A stretch of DNA of 64,000 bases from Paralithodes platypus (taxonomy: Eukaryota > Arthropoda > Malacostraca > Decapoda > Lithodidae): contig CM064480.1 of assembly GCA_032716605.1 (NCBI GenBank), positions 21,415,651 to 21,479,650 on the forward strand, written 5' to 3'. The translations under genes were made by a program, and so were the position numbers. Of the stretch, positions 11,771 to 22,012 are shown piece by piece; the stretch's first letter is position 1, and every line of letters starts with the position of its first letter. The notes beneath the pieces were generated by a model. It made no database searches, had not been told where the DNA came from, and saw only the letters and a list, made by a program, of their open reading frames with translations.

Positions 11771-12251
11771 TTAACCCTCCTGGCCCGGTTGTCATTTTAA
11801 AATGACACCACGAATTAAGGGCAGGAGCCCGGGTGTAATTTTAAAATCTGTAAGCTTGAAAGCCTATTCAGCTTGGTCTGAACGCCGTGCGTCCGACGCA
11901 TGTAAACAAAGCCGATCGTTACGTCACCGCACCTCCGAAAACAAGAGAGAAGACTCGTTTGTTATTGTATGTCTGTATGTCGTTGTTTCAGTAGTGAAAA
12001 GATCGTCATATTGCTAACATCGCCTGCAAGTGCTCTCCACTGAAATCGTCATCACAACTGAACCAGTTGACATAGAGAGCTCTACGCCAGTCTACAGATT
12101 GGAAACCGCACTACATTTATAGATGCGTGGGAAATTTCTAGCAGTTAAACTAAACAAAAATACGGTAGCCTAGGCCTAGACGTTTTTCGGCCAGATCGCC
12201 CGGGTAGCCCACACTGTCATTTTGAGAGCCTGCCCGGGCCAGGAGGGTTAA
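11771..12251 (+). mobile_element. piggyBac-type MITE, copy 2 (diverged subfamily)
   Basis: TTAA at 11771-11774 and 12248-12251. The ends start CCCTCCTGGCCCGG and finish GGGCCAGGAGGG, a strong inverted repeat. The core shares CGTCCGACGCATGTAAACAA with the copy-1 subfamily. It is inserted in the TTAA of the terminal repeat (ATTTTAATACCAC) of the surrounding TIR element. The inner element at 31655-32143 is a reverse-oriented relative. Confidence 0.85.
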
Positions 12252-13695
12252 TACCACAAATTTTCCGAGTGTTTTTTATTATTTTTTTTTTCTTCATTTG
12301 CATCAATATATAGTGTTTGTAATTAATTAGAAATCTCGGGAAAACCTATTTTCCCCATTAGGCCTATCGATCGATCGATGTTGAGACACGGGGCCCCGAT
12401 AGTGATTTGAAAAGACATTAGCCTAACCTAACAACCTTACCTAACCTAACCTAGTATTATGGGTGGGGGCTGCCACCCCCACACCCCTGCTGGTTGAATA
12501 CCAATCCCTTAGTAAATAAAACAAGGTAAATTGATACGGTGTGACAGTCACGAGTTTTAGAATGTGTGTTGTTGTTTTTTTTGCATTTTTTCTTTGATAT
12601 ACAGTGTTGTTTTACCTAACTAAGAAACCTAACCTAACCTAAAAGTAATACGTGGATAGAAACTAACCTAAAATGTACGCAATTACCAAAGCAGCACTGG
12701 ATCGCGCAACTGTAAGGTCCCCCGAGTAAGGTAGGAGGGAAAAAAAAAATCTATAAAGCAGAAATCCCGTAAAACAGGACTTGTCATTATGCAGACAAGA
12801 CTCTGTGTTTTACCCTATATCTCCCTTATAATGCATTTGCGACGGGAAGGACATATATAGGACTGAAGACTATTATATAACATACCTATAGGCTACACAA
12901 ACATCGATGGGGCTTGTAACTGTCAAACCGTAAAATCTTACCTAAAACAAAAATTGGCTGTCGATTATACGAAGGTGAAAGAAAAGCCGATGAAGTCTAC
13001 GGTGTTTACTCTGCAATCTTCAGCTTTGATTGTACATTGATAACGAGAAAGTACCGTATTGACAACCTTGTTACGAAAATTAAATTTTAGTACTGTACCA
13101 TACTTTTATATTAGGTTTTTCTGAGGGTTTAACACATTTTCATATGATCTTTAGATTTATCGATAACTGGAAGTACCGTATTGACAACCTTGTTACGAAA
13201 AAGACATTTTAGTAACATAGCCTACTTTTTTTATTAGGTTTTGCCGAGGGTTAAAACAAATTTTCTTATGGGTAGCATTCAAGGAGACTACTGCAGGACT
13301 CTTCTTCTTCTTCTTCTTACCTCTGACCGGGTATAGGCTATCCTAGTATTTACTAGCCTATACCCCTTTGAAAGGACATTAGCCTAACCTAACAACCTTA
13401 CCTAACCTATCCTAGTATTATAGGTGGGGGCTGCCGCCCCCACACCCCCGCTTTGACTTAGATTTTTTGTGCATTTGTCTGTGAAGTGGGTATTTTTCAA
13501 TTTGTTGATAACGAAAATCCTCCATGCGGACTATAGCCTATGGAGAAAAATATGGCGAATCTAATGGTGCCTATTTTCCCTAATAAATTGTTTCTCATAA
13601 TGCTGCACTAGTGTCGTTGAATATAACCTTCTTATGATCTTTAGAGCATATAGATTCAATATTTATCTTCAAATAGGCCTATATCAACAAAATTT

Positions 13696-14249
13696 CATCA
13701 TCATCATCATCAAATCTGACGCCTCGCTTCCAGAGGAAGCGCCCCAAAAGGGATGGCCATGGCAGAAACTGCCTCCAGGCTCCCAGACATGCCCCGACTG
13801 ACCCACTCCACAGTGCCATTTCCACTAAGTGGATTATAACCATGAACACTGAAGGAGCAGACCCAGAGCAGTCCCTCACCCGGATGGCAGTTCCACCACT
13901 GTTTTGCTATTTTATTTACCCCAGTGGGGCCCTGGCTGGAAGCATACCAAGCACAGGAATTTTCTGGAAATAGGAACCAGTGGTCCACTGCTCCAGAGGC
14001 TGATTGCACCACCAAAGTGGCGGGCGGTGGGGTCGCCGCATCCCTACGCCAGAGAGAGAAAGGCCAACTTGTGCCAGTGGGCTGTGAGAGTAAGACACTA
14101 GGGAAACATGGGGCACACCATTATGGCCCCACTGCCTTCACCACTCTCAAGAAAAAAGTTAGAAATAAGAATTATGATAAAGGTACAGTCAGAAAACAGC
14201 TATGGGAAGTAGAGGACACCAACCCTCACTCTGATAGATCCAGCCCACC
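13696..14249 (-). mobile_element. SINE with (ATG)n tail
   Basis: A 554-bp insertion flanked by the 13-bp duplication ATCAACAAAATTT (13683-13695 and 14250-14262). The uninterrupted target (ATCAACAAAATTCGTGG) is seen at 16609. On the minus strand the tail is (ATG)5. The head, about 70 bp (14249-14180), resembles the head of the SINEs at 25637 and 57677, with GCTGG, TCTATCAGAGTGAG and CCCATAGCT blocks, but the bodies and tails differ. An open frame inside is coincidental. No clear tRNA boxes. Confidence 0.75.
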
Positions 14250-14354
14250 ATCAACAAAATTTGTGGTATTAAAATAACATTGAACCCATTTTAGTACCAT
14301 AGCCTACTTTTTTATTAGGTTTTGCCGATGGTTAAAACAAATGGGCAAGAATGT

Positions 14355-15516
14355 AGGGTATAGGTCTATAATTGCACCTATACGAGCTAAACAAATTATT
14401 ATTGTATTTAACAGGAAGGTATGATGAGGTAAGTGATGTGGTGATGAGGTAAGTGATGTGGTATAGGTGGCAATATGCGGAAATGGATTATAAGGGCATT
14501 CCGCCCCCTCTGACCCCCTTACGAAAATCTACGGTTACTCACCCCACCCCAACTGGATTTCTACTGTTTTACCCAACCAGCGGGGGTGTGGGGGCGGCAG
14601 CCCCCTCCCATAATACTAGGTTAGGTTAGGTAAGGTTGTTAGGTTAGGCTAATGTCTCTCTGAAACAATGTAAAATCCATGTCACATCTAGATTGATAGA
14701 CTTTTGTCAGAGGGGGCGGAATGCCCTTATAGGCTAGCCTAATCCATTTCCGCATATTGCCACCTAGCCTATACCACATCACTTACCTCGTCGTACCTTC
14801 CTGTTAACCCGGCAAGCGCGATAGGCCTCACGGAAGGCTTCCTATAGGGAACGCGATAGGCCTCACGGAAGCAGGACCATAAAAAAAGCCTTCCCCCAAA
14901 AAAAAGGGCCTATCAAAACAAAGGATTTTGTCTCTAGGTGAGATAATTCCCCTCTAGTACTCATCCATGTGTTTCTCACCCCTCCCCCTCCCCTCCTTCC
15001 CCACCTTATTCCCCCCTCCCCCCCCTCCTCAATTATCACCTATTTATCCACTTATTATCATCATTTATCGGTTATTTTTCTCTCCCGCGATAATGTAGCA
15101 CAAGTGGGTTGCATAAAAGATCGTTATGCAACACCCAGACACTGGCACACACCGCCCCGCTCGTCTCAGTTGACTCCCAGACAGCGAGAGGGGAGGGCTG
15201 CCTGTGGTTCTCTCTCGCCTGAGATTATGACCGGGTGGCCAATATCTTCGTTTTTCACCACCCAAATGCTTTTCCCACTTATTTTAGCACTCTTGAAGGT
15301 TCATATATACATCATATATGTAAAATAAAAGCATACCGAAAACAAATAATGGTTTATATTGTAAATATAACGAATTCTGTCAGAATCCAGGGCTAGAAAT
15401 GCACAAATAACTACCCTAGCACCTAGGTCTATATCGCGCTTGTCAGGTTAAATACAATAATATATTTTTTAGCTCGTAGCCTATACTGTAGGTGCAATTA
15501 TAGATATTTACCGAAT
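14355..15516. repeat. Fold-back element with an insertion in its right arm
   Basis: The left arm (14361-14514) and right arm (14706-14807 plus 15452-15516) are reverse complements. Shared blocks include GGGCATTCCGCCCCCTCTGA, CAATATGCGGAAATGGATTA, ACCTCATCATACCTTCCTG (diverged slightly) and TATAATTGCACCTA. The loop (14515-14705) contains a copy of the GC hairpin block plus a TTAGG run. The right arm is interrupted by a TTAA-flanked element, while the left arm shows the intact target GTATTTAACAGGAAGG. No coding. Confidence 0.8.
14804..15451. mobile_element. 648-bp TTAA-flanked element
   Basis: TTAA at 14804-14807 and 15448-15451. The ends are inverted repeats CCCGGCAAGCGCGATAG and CCTGACAAGCGCGATAT. 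The empty target is present in the other arm of the fold-back (TATTTAACAGGAAGG at 14404-14418). Inside are two CGCGATAGGCCTCACGGAAG repeats (14818, 14850), a long pyrimidine tract (14970-15035) and no convincing gene. The TTAA preference and CCC ends fit a piggyBac-type MITE, but of a family different from the 488-bp one. Confidence 0.8.
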
Positions 15517-15811
15517 GTAGTTACCGAACTTACCGGGTGTACCGCCCGTCTTGTTTACACTACGCGGACGTTCACCATCATGAAATTTCATGTTCCCGTC
15601 TATTTTGACTGCCTTTGGATACAAAAATACATTACCCTAACCAAACAACCTAACCTAGTATTATAGATTTAGGCTAGGCTATAAGTATTTATTTTATTAT
15701 AGGCCTAGGATAAGTATTGATAAATCTACAGTTATACTACCCCTATTTTGTCGCTATTCTGTTGGTACTAATGGGTTAATATTATTAGTAGTAGACTTAG
15801 TATGGTTTGAT

Positions 15812-16463
15812 GATGCGCGGAAATGTATATTTGACTTGAAATAGATACATTGAAGTGTAGTGTAGTGACTAGCGTCTCGGACTTCCACCCAGAAGGCCCG
15901 GGTTCGCGCCCACGCTCGGCGCATTCAAGATTTTTCACAAGCACTGAGTCGTTACCATCCCTCATGAGCAAAGGGATGGGGTAGTAGTACAGGACCCCAA
16001 TGGAAATACGCCTAATCGGCCTTATTGAGCTATCCTTAGCTAGCTTAGCATGCGCTAGCTTTAAGAACTATTATTATTATTATTATTATTATTATTACAA
16101 ACCTTCGCTAACCCATAAACAGGGAACGTGAGCTGGGTTTAGACCGTCGCGCACCCATAAACAGGGAACATGAGCTGGGTTTAGACCGGTCGCGAGACAG
16201 GTTAGTTTTCGGTTAGGTTAGGTTAAGTTAATGTTAAAAATACTAAAATGTGACAGTCCTCGGTATTAAACAACACTGAATATCAAATAAAAAATAAAAA
16301 ACAACAACAAATTACCTGAAAAACTCGTATCTGGTTGGTGATAATTTGTAATCAAAATAAGTTTTTTTCCAGTTTCTGCGTCTGCTGAACCATCCAAAAA
16401 CACGCTAAAAGGCGTGTTTTGAAAGGGGGAGGGGTAGTATAACTGTAGATTTACCTAAGTATT
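15812..16463. repeat. Left arm of the inverted repeat around the candidate exon
   Basis: The reverse complement of 17834-18936 once the insertion in each arm is removed. Shared blocks include CGCGGAAATGTATATTTGAC, ACGTGAGCTGGGTTTAGACC, ATCTGGTTGGTGATAATTTG, CAGTTTCTGCG and CCATCCAAAAACACGC. In this arm the ACAGGGAAC..GAGCTGGG block is duplicated in tandem (16118 and 16162). The arm carries a SINE (15857-16093) that is missing from the right arm. Confidence 0.8.
15857..16093 (+). mobile_element. tRNA-derived SINE with (ATT)n tail
   Basis: The head has RNA polymerase III promoter-like boxes: TAGTGTAGTGACTAGCG (A box region) and GGGTTCGCGCCC (B box, about 15899). A body of ~130 bp and a run of ATT repeats (16070-16095) follow. 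The matching inverted-repeat arm reads straight through (ATTGAAGTATTACAAACC on the complement of 18877-18900), which proves an insertion here. No obvious target duplication. Confidence 0.75.
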
Positions 16464-17261
16464 TATAGATGATTTATGTTGTATGTCGGTAGTGGTACAC
16501 CCGGTAACTAGCCTACATCCATCCCAACAAATGTTCTTATGATCTGTAGAGCATAGGCCTAGCCTAGATTCAATATTTATCTTCAAATAGGCCTATAGGA
16601 TATCAACAAAATTCGTGGTATTAAAATAACATTGCACCTAAATTTCTAATAGGCCTAGGCTATGTACATGATGGTACCTGTCAAATGCCCGCCCCTTTAG
16701 TAGGCCTATAGGCCTAGCCTAATTCTACCCATTTACTTTGACTAGCCTAGGCTTCGAAAGCATTTTCATGGGCACTGGATAAATGAAAGAGCATAACTTA
16801 CAAATTATCCAGCTGATATATATGATTAAACTGTGATTAATGAATTTCCATCCTCAGCTTCAAATCCAGTGGGAATGTCAAACTCCATAGCTTTAGAGTC
16901 CATAATGAGAAGCGGATTCTTGACATCATAAGCTGGATAAATTTAACCATGCAGAGAATATAATTTGTTGTATTACAAAAATAGTATAAGAACTCTTAGG
17001 AAACTTCAATGAAAGCTTTCCATATGACAAACAAGTTTCCTATAGCAAGCTAAAGATATAATAATAATCGATAACATGATACTGAAGTAAAGGTGGAGCC
17101 GGCAGTGTTGTCAAGGAAGTCGCTTTACTATTTGGATTAGAACTATTTACTTCGATCTAGTGGCAAGTACTGACATTTAGCAACATACACTCTAACTATA
17201 TCCTGGAAATTTGAGTAATGCTTAACCTATACTCAACAAAATTCTTAAATTTTTCTAGTGA

Positions 17262-17440
17262 TAGTCTACATTATATAGTATATACACTTTGGTGACATTA
17301 TAGCGGCTTTTGAGGAGTAATGTAGTTATATTTGTTTGTTGTACCTTGGTAACCCTGGGAGCCGGTGTTGTTGTGGTTATCAGCTGGGTCGCTCACTCAC
17401 TCACTCAACCCTCGGACGCCGCTTCTTTCACGTCACTGTT
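17262..17440 (+). promoter_or_regulatory. Possible promoter and 5' UTR of the candidate host exon
   Basis: A TATA-like run (TATATAGTATATA, 17272-17284) lies about 155 bp before the ATG, followed by less AT-rich sequence and a CACTCACTCACTCA run (17393-17406). Unlike its surroundings this stretch carries no recognisable repeat. The assignment depends entirely on the downstream exon being real; no transcript evidence is available. Confidence 0.25.
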
Positions 17441-17521
17441 ATGTCGTCGTCCTCGGAGAATAATGGCAATGGAAACTCCCTCAATTTGTATTACTGGTAT
17501 ACATCCTTCTATTCAGAGAGG
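17441..17521 (+). CDS. Candidate first coding exon, GDAP1-like GST-fold protein (partial)
   Basis: ATG at 17441 opens 27 codons: MSSSSENNGNGNSLNLYYW then YTSFYSER. It stops at a good splice donor (AGG|GTGAGT, 17522). LNLYYWYTSFYSER resembles the start of the thioredoxin-like domain of GDAP1-type glutathione-S-transferase-fold proteins (mitochondrial outer-membrane proteins whose N-terminus reads roughly L-Y-x-W-x-x-S-F-S-x-x-K-V). That likeness is from memory and covers only about 14 residues. The next exon, expected to start with Val and an ALxEK-like helix, was not found in this window, so an intron would have to span the downstream TE clusters. It sits in the spacer of an inverted repeat. 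It could also be a chance frame. Confidence 0.35.
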
Positions 17522-17833
17522 GTGAGTGCTGGGAAGTAGTTTGCAGGGCTGAAATGTCTGAGGTGGTCATTGATTACAGCTGCTCTAGGCCAAATCGCAT
17601 TCAAGATTCATGACATGTTTTGAGATCCAATTGTTTAACTTTAACTGTAGGCTAAAGGACATAGCCTAGGCCTATTGACCGCCTATTGTGTTATTTGCCT
17701 TAACGGAATTTATCCAGTTTAGCCTAACACCGGGTCGAAACCATCGATATATTATTTAGGCAAATAGGCCTAGGCTAGGCTAGGCCTATATTAGTTAGCC
17801 TACTTTATTGCCATAGCCTATAGGCCTAGGCTA

Positions 17834-18668
17834 GGTAAATCTACAGTTATACTACCCCTCCCCCACTACCCCCCACCACCTCCCCCCTTCAAAACACGCC
17901 TATTAGCGTGTTTTTGGATGGTTCAGCAGATGCGGAAACTGGAAAAAAACTTATTTTGATAACAAATTATGGTTCAATGTTAGGCTATTTTAATACCACG
18001 AATTTTTGTGATATATTTGAATATAAATATTGAATCTATATGCTCTAAAGATCATAAGAAAATTTGTTTTAACCCTCGGCAAAACCTAGGCCTAATAAAA
18101 AAGTATGGTACTAAAAAAAAAAATCGTAACAAGGTTGTCAATACGGTACTTCCAGTTATCGATAGCTCTAAAGATCATATGAAAATGTGTTTTAACCCTC
18201 GGAAAAACCTAATATAAAAGTATGGTACTAAAATTAAATGTTCGTAACAAGGTTGTCAATCGGTACTTTCCCGTTATCAATGTACAATCAAAGCTGAAGA
18301 TTGCACAGTAAACACCGTAGACTTCATCGACTTTTACCTTCCTATAATAGACATCCAATTTTTTTTTTTGTATTAACTAAGGGATTAGTACTCAACCAGC
18401 GGGGGTGTGGGGGCGGCAGCCCCCACCCATAATACTAGGTTAGGTTAGGTAAGGCTAATGTCTTTTCAAATCACTATCGGGGAACAACATCGATCGATAG
18501 GCATTATGGGGAAAATAGGTTTTCCCGAGATTTCTAATTAATTACAAACTCTATATATTGATGCAAATGAAAAATTTTGTTTATAAAAAACACTCGGAAA
18601 ATTAGTGGTATTAAAATAACATTTTTCCCAAATTATCACCAACCAGATAGCCTACGAGTTCTTCAGGT

Positions 18669-18705
<37 letters not shown>

Positions 18706-18936
18706 GCCTAGGCTACAGTGTTGTTTAATACCGAGGACCGTCGCATTATAGTATTTTTATTAGCCTAGCCTATTAGCCTAACCTAATTTAACCTAACCTA
18801 ACCGAAAACTAACCTGTTTCGCGACCGGTCTAAACCCAGCTCACGTTCCCTGTGTATGGGTGCGCGACGGTTTGTAATACTTCAATGTATCTATTACAAG
18901 TCAAATATACATTTCCGCGAATGCCGGCTGATTCGG
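17834..18936. repeat. Right arm of the inverted repeat around the candidate exon
   Basis: Complement of 15812-16463. This arm lacks the SINE but is interrupted by the 658-bp TIR element at 17971-18628. It also has a long T run (18668-18702) and added CCTAA-like sequence. The two arms are separated by about 1.37 kb that contains the candidate exon. Confidence 0.8.
17971..18628 (-). mobile_element. Complete non-autonomous TIR element with 8-bp target duplication
   Basis: Flanked by CAAATTAT on both sides (17963-17970 and 18629-18636). The intact target ACAAATTATCACCAACC (as complement) is at 16336-16352. The terminal repeats read GGTTCAATGTTA..TATTTTAATACCAC at the left and the near complement at the right. 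Inside are twin AACAAGGTTGTCAATACGG repeats (18129 and 18248), the GC hairpin block (18404-18427), a short TTAGG run and a CGATCGAT tract. No gene. The 8-bp duplication fits hAT, Merlin or P-type elements. Partial copies fill 11393-14286 and 31059-34385, and a terminus lies at 16609-16640. Confidence 0.85.
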
Positions 18937-19028
18937 ACCATAGCATTGGCTGATTCGGCCCACAGGGTGTCAATCCACAAAATGTGAATTGTGTTATCAT
19001 TATGGTTTATTATTTTGTTATCATTATA

Positions 19029-19187
19029 GCGCGACCGAGCGGCGAGCGCCAAAGGCGCGAGCTCTAGGGGGGTCCGGGGGCATGCCCCCCCGGAAAATTT
19101 TGAGAATTTAGGTGTCTAAAACAGCATTTCCTGCAATCTAAAAGCAATCAAGATGGAAAATATGGAGACCAAAATTGTGTCAATTTT

Positions 19188-19219
<32 letters not shown>

Positions 19220-19430
19220 AATTAGGCCATAGGCTACTATATATATATATATATAGCGCAATGGAGCGGTGAGCGCCGAAGGCGCGAGCTTTAAAGAGGT
19301 CAGGGGGCATGCCCCCCAGGATTTTTTTTGAGAATTGAGGTGTCTAAAACAGCATTTCCTGCAATCTAAAAGCAATCAAGATGGAAAATATGGACACCAA
19401 AATTGTGACAATTTAGGCCTACTTTTTTTT
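19029..19430 (+). repeat. GC-rich palindromic repeat, two tandem copies
   Basis: Copies start at 19029 and 19256, about 227 bp apart. Each has GCGAGCGCC..GGCGCGAGCT (imperfect palindrome), then GGGGGCATGCCCCCC (palindrome), then an AATTTTTTGAGAAT-like stretch and TGTCTAAAACAGCATTTCCT. A third copy is at 20759-20880. A polyT run and an (AT)n run separate the copies. No coding. The repeated palindromes could form hairpins. Family unknown. Confidence 0.8.
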
Positions 19431-19527
19431 TTTTTAATTAGGCTTGGCCTAGGCAGCACTAGGCTAAGCCTATTCCAAAACTTAAGAGTAGGCTTAGGCT
19501 AGGACCTAGGTTAGCCTAAGCTGACCG

Positions 19528-19672
19528 TTTTGGTGGGGTCAGTACTCAAGGTATTAGTGAGATGGGTCTATAATTGGGCCTTGTAATTGGGGTTGGGTGT
19601 GACAGGGATCTGCCTTGTATGGGCCGATCGGCTTTTTGAAGACTCCCATTTTCTTATGTTCTTAGAATCTTA
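19528..19672 (+). mobile_element. 3' end of a LINE family 4 (CR1-like) copy
   Basis: Matches the 3' end of the LINE at 28400-29345: TAATTGGGGTTG, GACAGGGATCTGCCTTG, ATCGGCTTT and the terminal CCCATTTTCTTATGTTCTTA. Only about 145 bp remain, a typical 5'-truncated insertion. The repeated TTCTTATG at the tip resembles the short 3' repeats of CR1-group LINEs (from memory). Confidence 0.7.
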
Positions 19673-20758
19673 GGCCTAGGCTATGTAGCCTAGTCTTTAA
19701 AAGAAAAAAATACAGGTAACAGGAATGTTAGGTTAAATAGGCCTAGGCTTGGCATAGGCTATAGCCTAGGTTAGGCTATCCTAGACTAAAATCCAAAGGT
19801 ACCGGTAGGTTACGAAACAAAATTTACGATAAAAATATATTAGGCTATACCTATAGCCTAGGCTAGCCTAGGCCTATTCCCACAAGTAGGCTAGGCATCG
19901 TCATATCTGTAATCTAACCTCCAAGGCTAGGCCTAAATAACACTTACAGTACTTGGCTAGCCACTAGCCTAGGCTTAATGCCGGAGAAATTTTGAGATGT
20001 GAAGGTAAATAAACGCACAATACATGCTCAAAATTTATTAAAAGGAATTAATAATATTGTAAGTAAAAGGGATGTTATGTATGTTTACTGGTGTTTAAAT
20101 CAGGATACTAGGGGAGCTGGCTGCCTGTACTTCAGTCTCAAAGAGATTCACTTCAGGTCCACTAATATAGGCATTGAAAACAGGTTTTTAAATTATTCTT
20201 AGCAGTCCCTGTTTTAGTTTTGTAACTTTTGTCCAATAAAGATTTCATGTATATTTGTTGTTGCATTCCAAGAATTATTACATACCGGTACTTAATTTAT
20301 ATCCTTTCATATGATACATGAGTTACTAGGCCTATAGAGTACTGGTTAAAATACATACCGGTACCAAGTTTCAAGAATAAACTTAGATTAGAACATTTGT
20401 TTGTCTATTATTTTCCCTGGGCCGAGTAAAAAATACCGGGGTAGGCTATTCCCATCTCGGGTTAAGTCCTACCTAACCTAACCTAACCCTAATATAATAT
20501 ACCGGTAATATAACAGTATAATAAGTTATGTCATAACTTAACATTACCTGGGAAAGAGAGGGCAGGGACCCTGGGTGACCCATAGCATGATAGCGCATTT
20601 TAAGACTGTTATTTCTCAGTAAATACTGGTTTCCGACATTCAATTAAACATCCTACAAGTTCTAACCAGTCCCCTGAACAGTTTTTAATAGGTTACTTGA
20701 GGATATTTTAACGGGACCATAGGTAAACATTTATCCTGTATATATATATATGTATATA
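19673..20758. other. CCTAGG-rich sequence with one unexplained short frame
   Basis: 19430-19990 is dense in AGGCCTA/TAGGCTAG-type words. An open frame at 19999-20202 (67 codons, starting MKVNKRTIHAQ) is followed 36 bp later by AATAAA (20239). I do not recognise it, and it has no homologous copy in the window. It could be a terminal exon, but chance is as likely. The remainder (20240-20758) is AT-rich, with a CCTAA run near 20473. Confidence 0.25.
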
Positions 20759-20880
20759 GCGCAACGGAGCGGCGAGCGCCAAAGGCGCGTGCTTTAAAGA
20801 GGTCAGGGGGCATGCCCCCCAGGAAATTTTTTGAGAATTAAGGTATCTAAAACAGCATATCCTGCAATCTATATATCTTG
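20759..20880 (+). repeat. GC-rich palindromic repeat, third copy
   Basis: Same layout as 19029 and 19256: GCGAGCGCCAAAGGCGCG, CAGGGGGCATGCCCCCC, then TCTAAAACAGCATATCCTG. It lies just before the left arm of the 1-kb inverted repeat. Confidence 0.75.
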
Positions 20881-21009
20881 TATATCTCAAGAGTAGCCTA
20901 GGCTAGGTTAGCCTAGCTGCCTAGCCTAGCCTTACAAAAAAAAAAAAAAAAAAAAAAACAGGAATGTTGGTCTAGGCTAAGTTTAATATACACTTCCCAG
21001 GTCATTTTA

Positions 21010-22012
21010 ACAGTGTTACAGTTCTATTGCTTCTATATATCATATAATACACCATAGAGTACATTTTTAATAACTAGAAAAAAAGGTCATCTTATAAATA
21101 ATTACCTTAATAATTAATTGAGGACCTTCGCCGTTCCCGGGTTAAGAGGTGGGGGCTCTGAGTCTTAGCCTACCAGAACCAGATTCCCACTCCCAGAAAT
21201 AATGAGAAATTCTCAGTAACGCACAGTAACACTAAAACACAGATCTGAAACAATGGGGGTGTTCTGGAATCTGGTCACCATGCCCGCACTGATGTAACAC
21301 TATTTTCAGCATACACACGAATATCACTAGTCATGCAATAGTCTCCAATATCTAGGTGATTTCGGCCTTATATATGTAAACACTACTAAAGTCCATGACA
21401 GTTTAAAGCACACACAAATGCTATTACAATTACTGTCTACACGAACTGTTCAGCAATATGGCGGGACTGGGGAAGAACCGAATATTATTGGAACTGGAAT
21501 AAACTGATAACTTATAAGTATCATTTCACACAAACCTCCCTCCCAGTCTCTGATAGCCTTCAGTTTTAAGGCTATAAATCCTTAGATTATAGAGCACAGT
21601 AACGTGTGTATACATGAATGATGTCTATAGGCCTTACAGATTCCGTGTGTGATATAATTATTGATACACAGCCCTTATCAAAACTTATATGACGGTATGG
21701 GTGATGGGTGCTTTTTTTGTGTGCTATCCCAAGTAGGGTCCATTTTATGTTTGTTTACATTCATCAACATTATTCTGGGGACAATAATATGAGGCGAATT
21801 TCATTTAATATGTCAATATTTACCATTTTAAAATAATTATATATTAATAAAAGCTATTTAGAGAAACTTGTAATGCATTCTTACATTATTATATGACACA
21901 TACATTATTTTTACAAGCGTTGATATTTCGGGAAAGAATATTGGCCTTCTTTTTAATCTGCCATTGGCTGCTTATACAAGGCGCCAATTTTAAATAACCA
22001 TATATAAAAGTG
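21010..22012. repeat. Left ~1-kb arm of a 7-kb inverted-repeat unit
   Basis: The reverse complement of 26924-28042 over about 1 kb. Shared blocks include CATATAATACACCATAG, AAAGGTCATCTTATAAATAA, GAGGACCTTCGCC, GTGTATGCTGA-type blocks, GTATGGGTGATGGGTGC, AATGGACCCTACTTGGGATA (as complement) and TACAAGGCGCCAATTTTAAA. Small indels separate the arms. No coding region or known family recognised in it. Confidence 0.85.

Larger units (their letters stand above)
11393..14286 (+). repeat. Mosaic of the GGTTCAATG TIR-element family, with insertions
   Basis: Blocks of the element seen complete at 17971-18628 recur here in the opposite orientation. They include the GC hairpin block (11407-11429, 12461-12480, 13423-13440), the GTCGATTATACGAAGG block (11510, 12960), twin CCGTATTGACAACCTTGTTA repeats (11595, 11730, 13048, 13180), and the terminal repeat at 14263-14286 ending CATTGAACC. 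The mosaic is interrupted by a piggyBac-type MITE (11771-12251) and a SINE (13696-14249). The block at 13263-13640 recurs at 32647-32995. Between these blocks (12530-12950) I see only AT-rich and CCTAA-containing sequence. No coding region. Confidence 0.7.

Noticed and set aside
13904..14277. 117-codon plus-strand frame
   Set aside because: It lies within the SINE at 13696-14249 and runs past its target duplication. No domain.
14969..15328. 119-codon Pro-rich frame
   Set aside because: It begins in a pyrimidine tract inside a TTAA-flanked non-autonomous element.
15890..15915. Functional tRNA gene
   Set aside because: Only the A- and B-box-like words are present. No cloverleaf could be drawn, and the element continues into a SINE body with an (ATT)n tail.
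18391..18440. Helitron 3' end (GC hairpin followed by ATAATACTAG)
   Set aside because: The hairpin plus CTAG looks right, but in six of the seven copies a TTAGG run follows CTAG, and the block is internal to an element with its own terminal repeats and 8-bp duplication.
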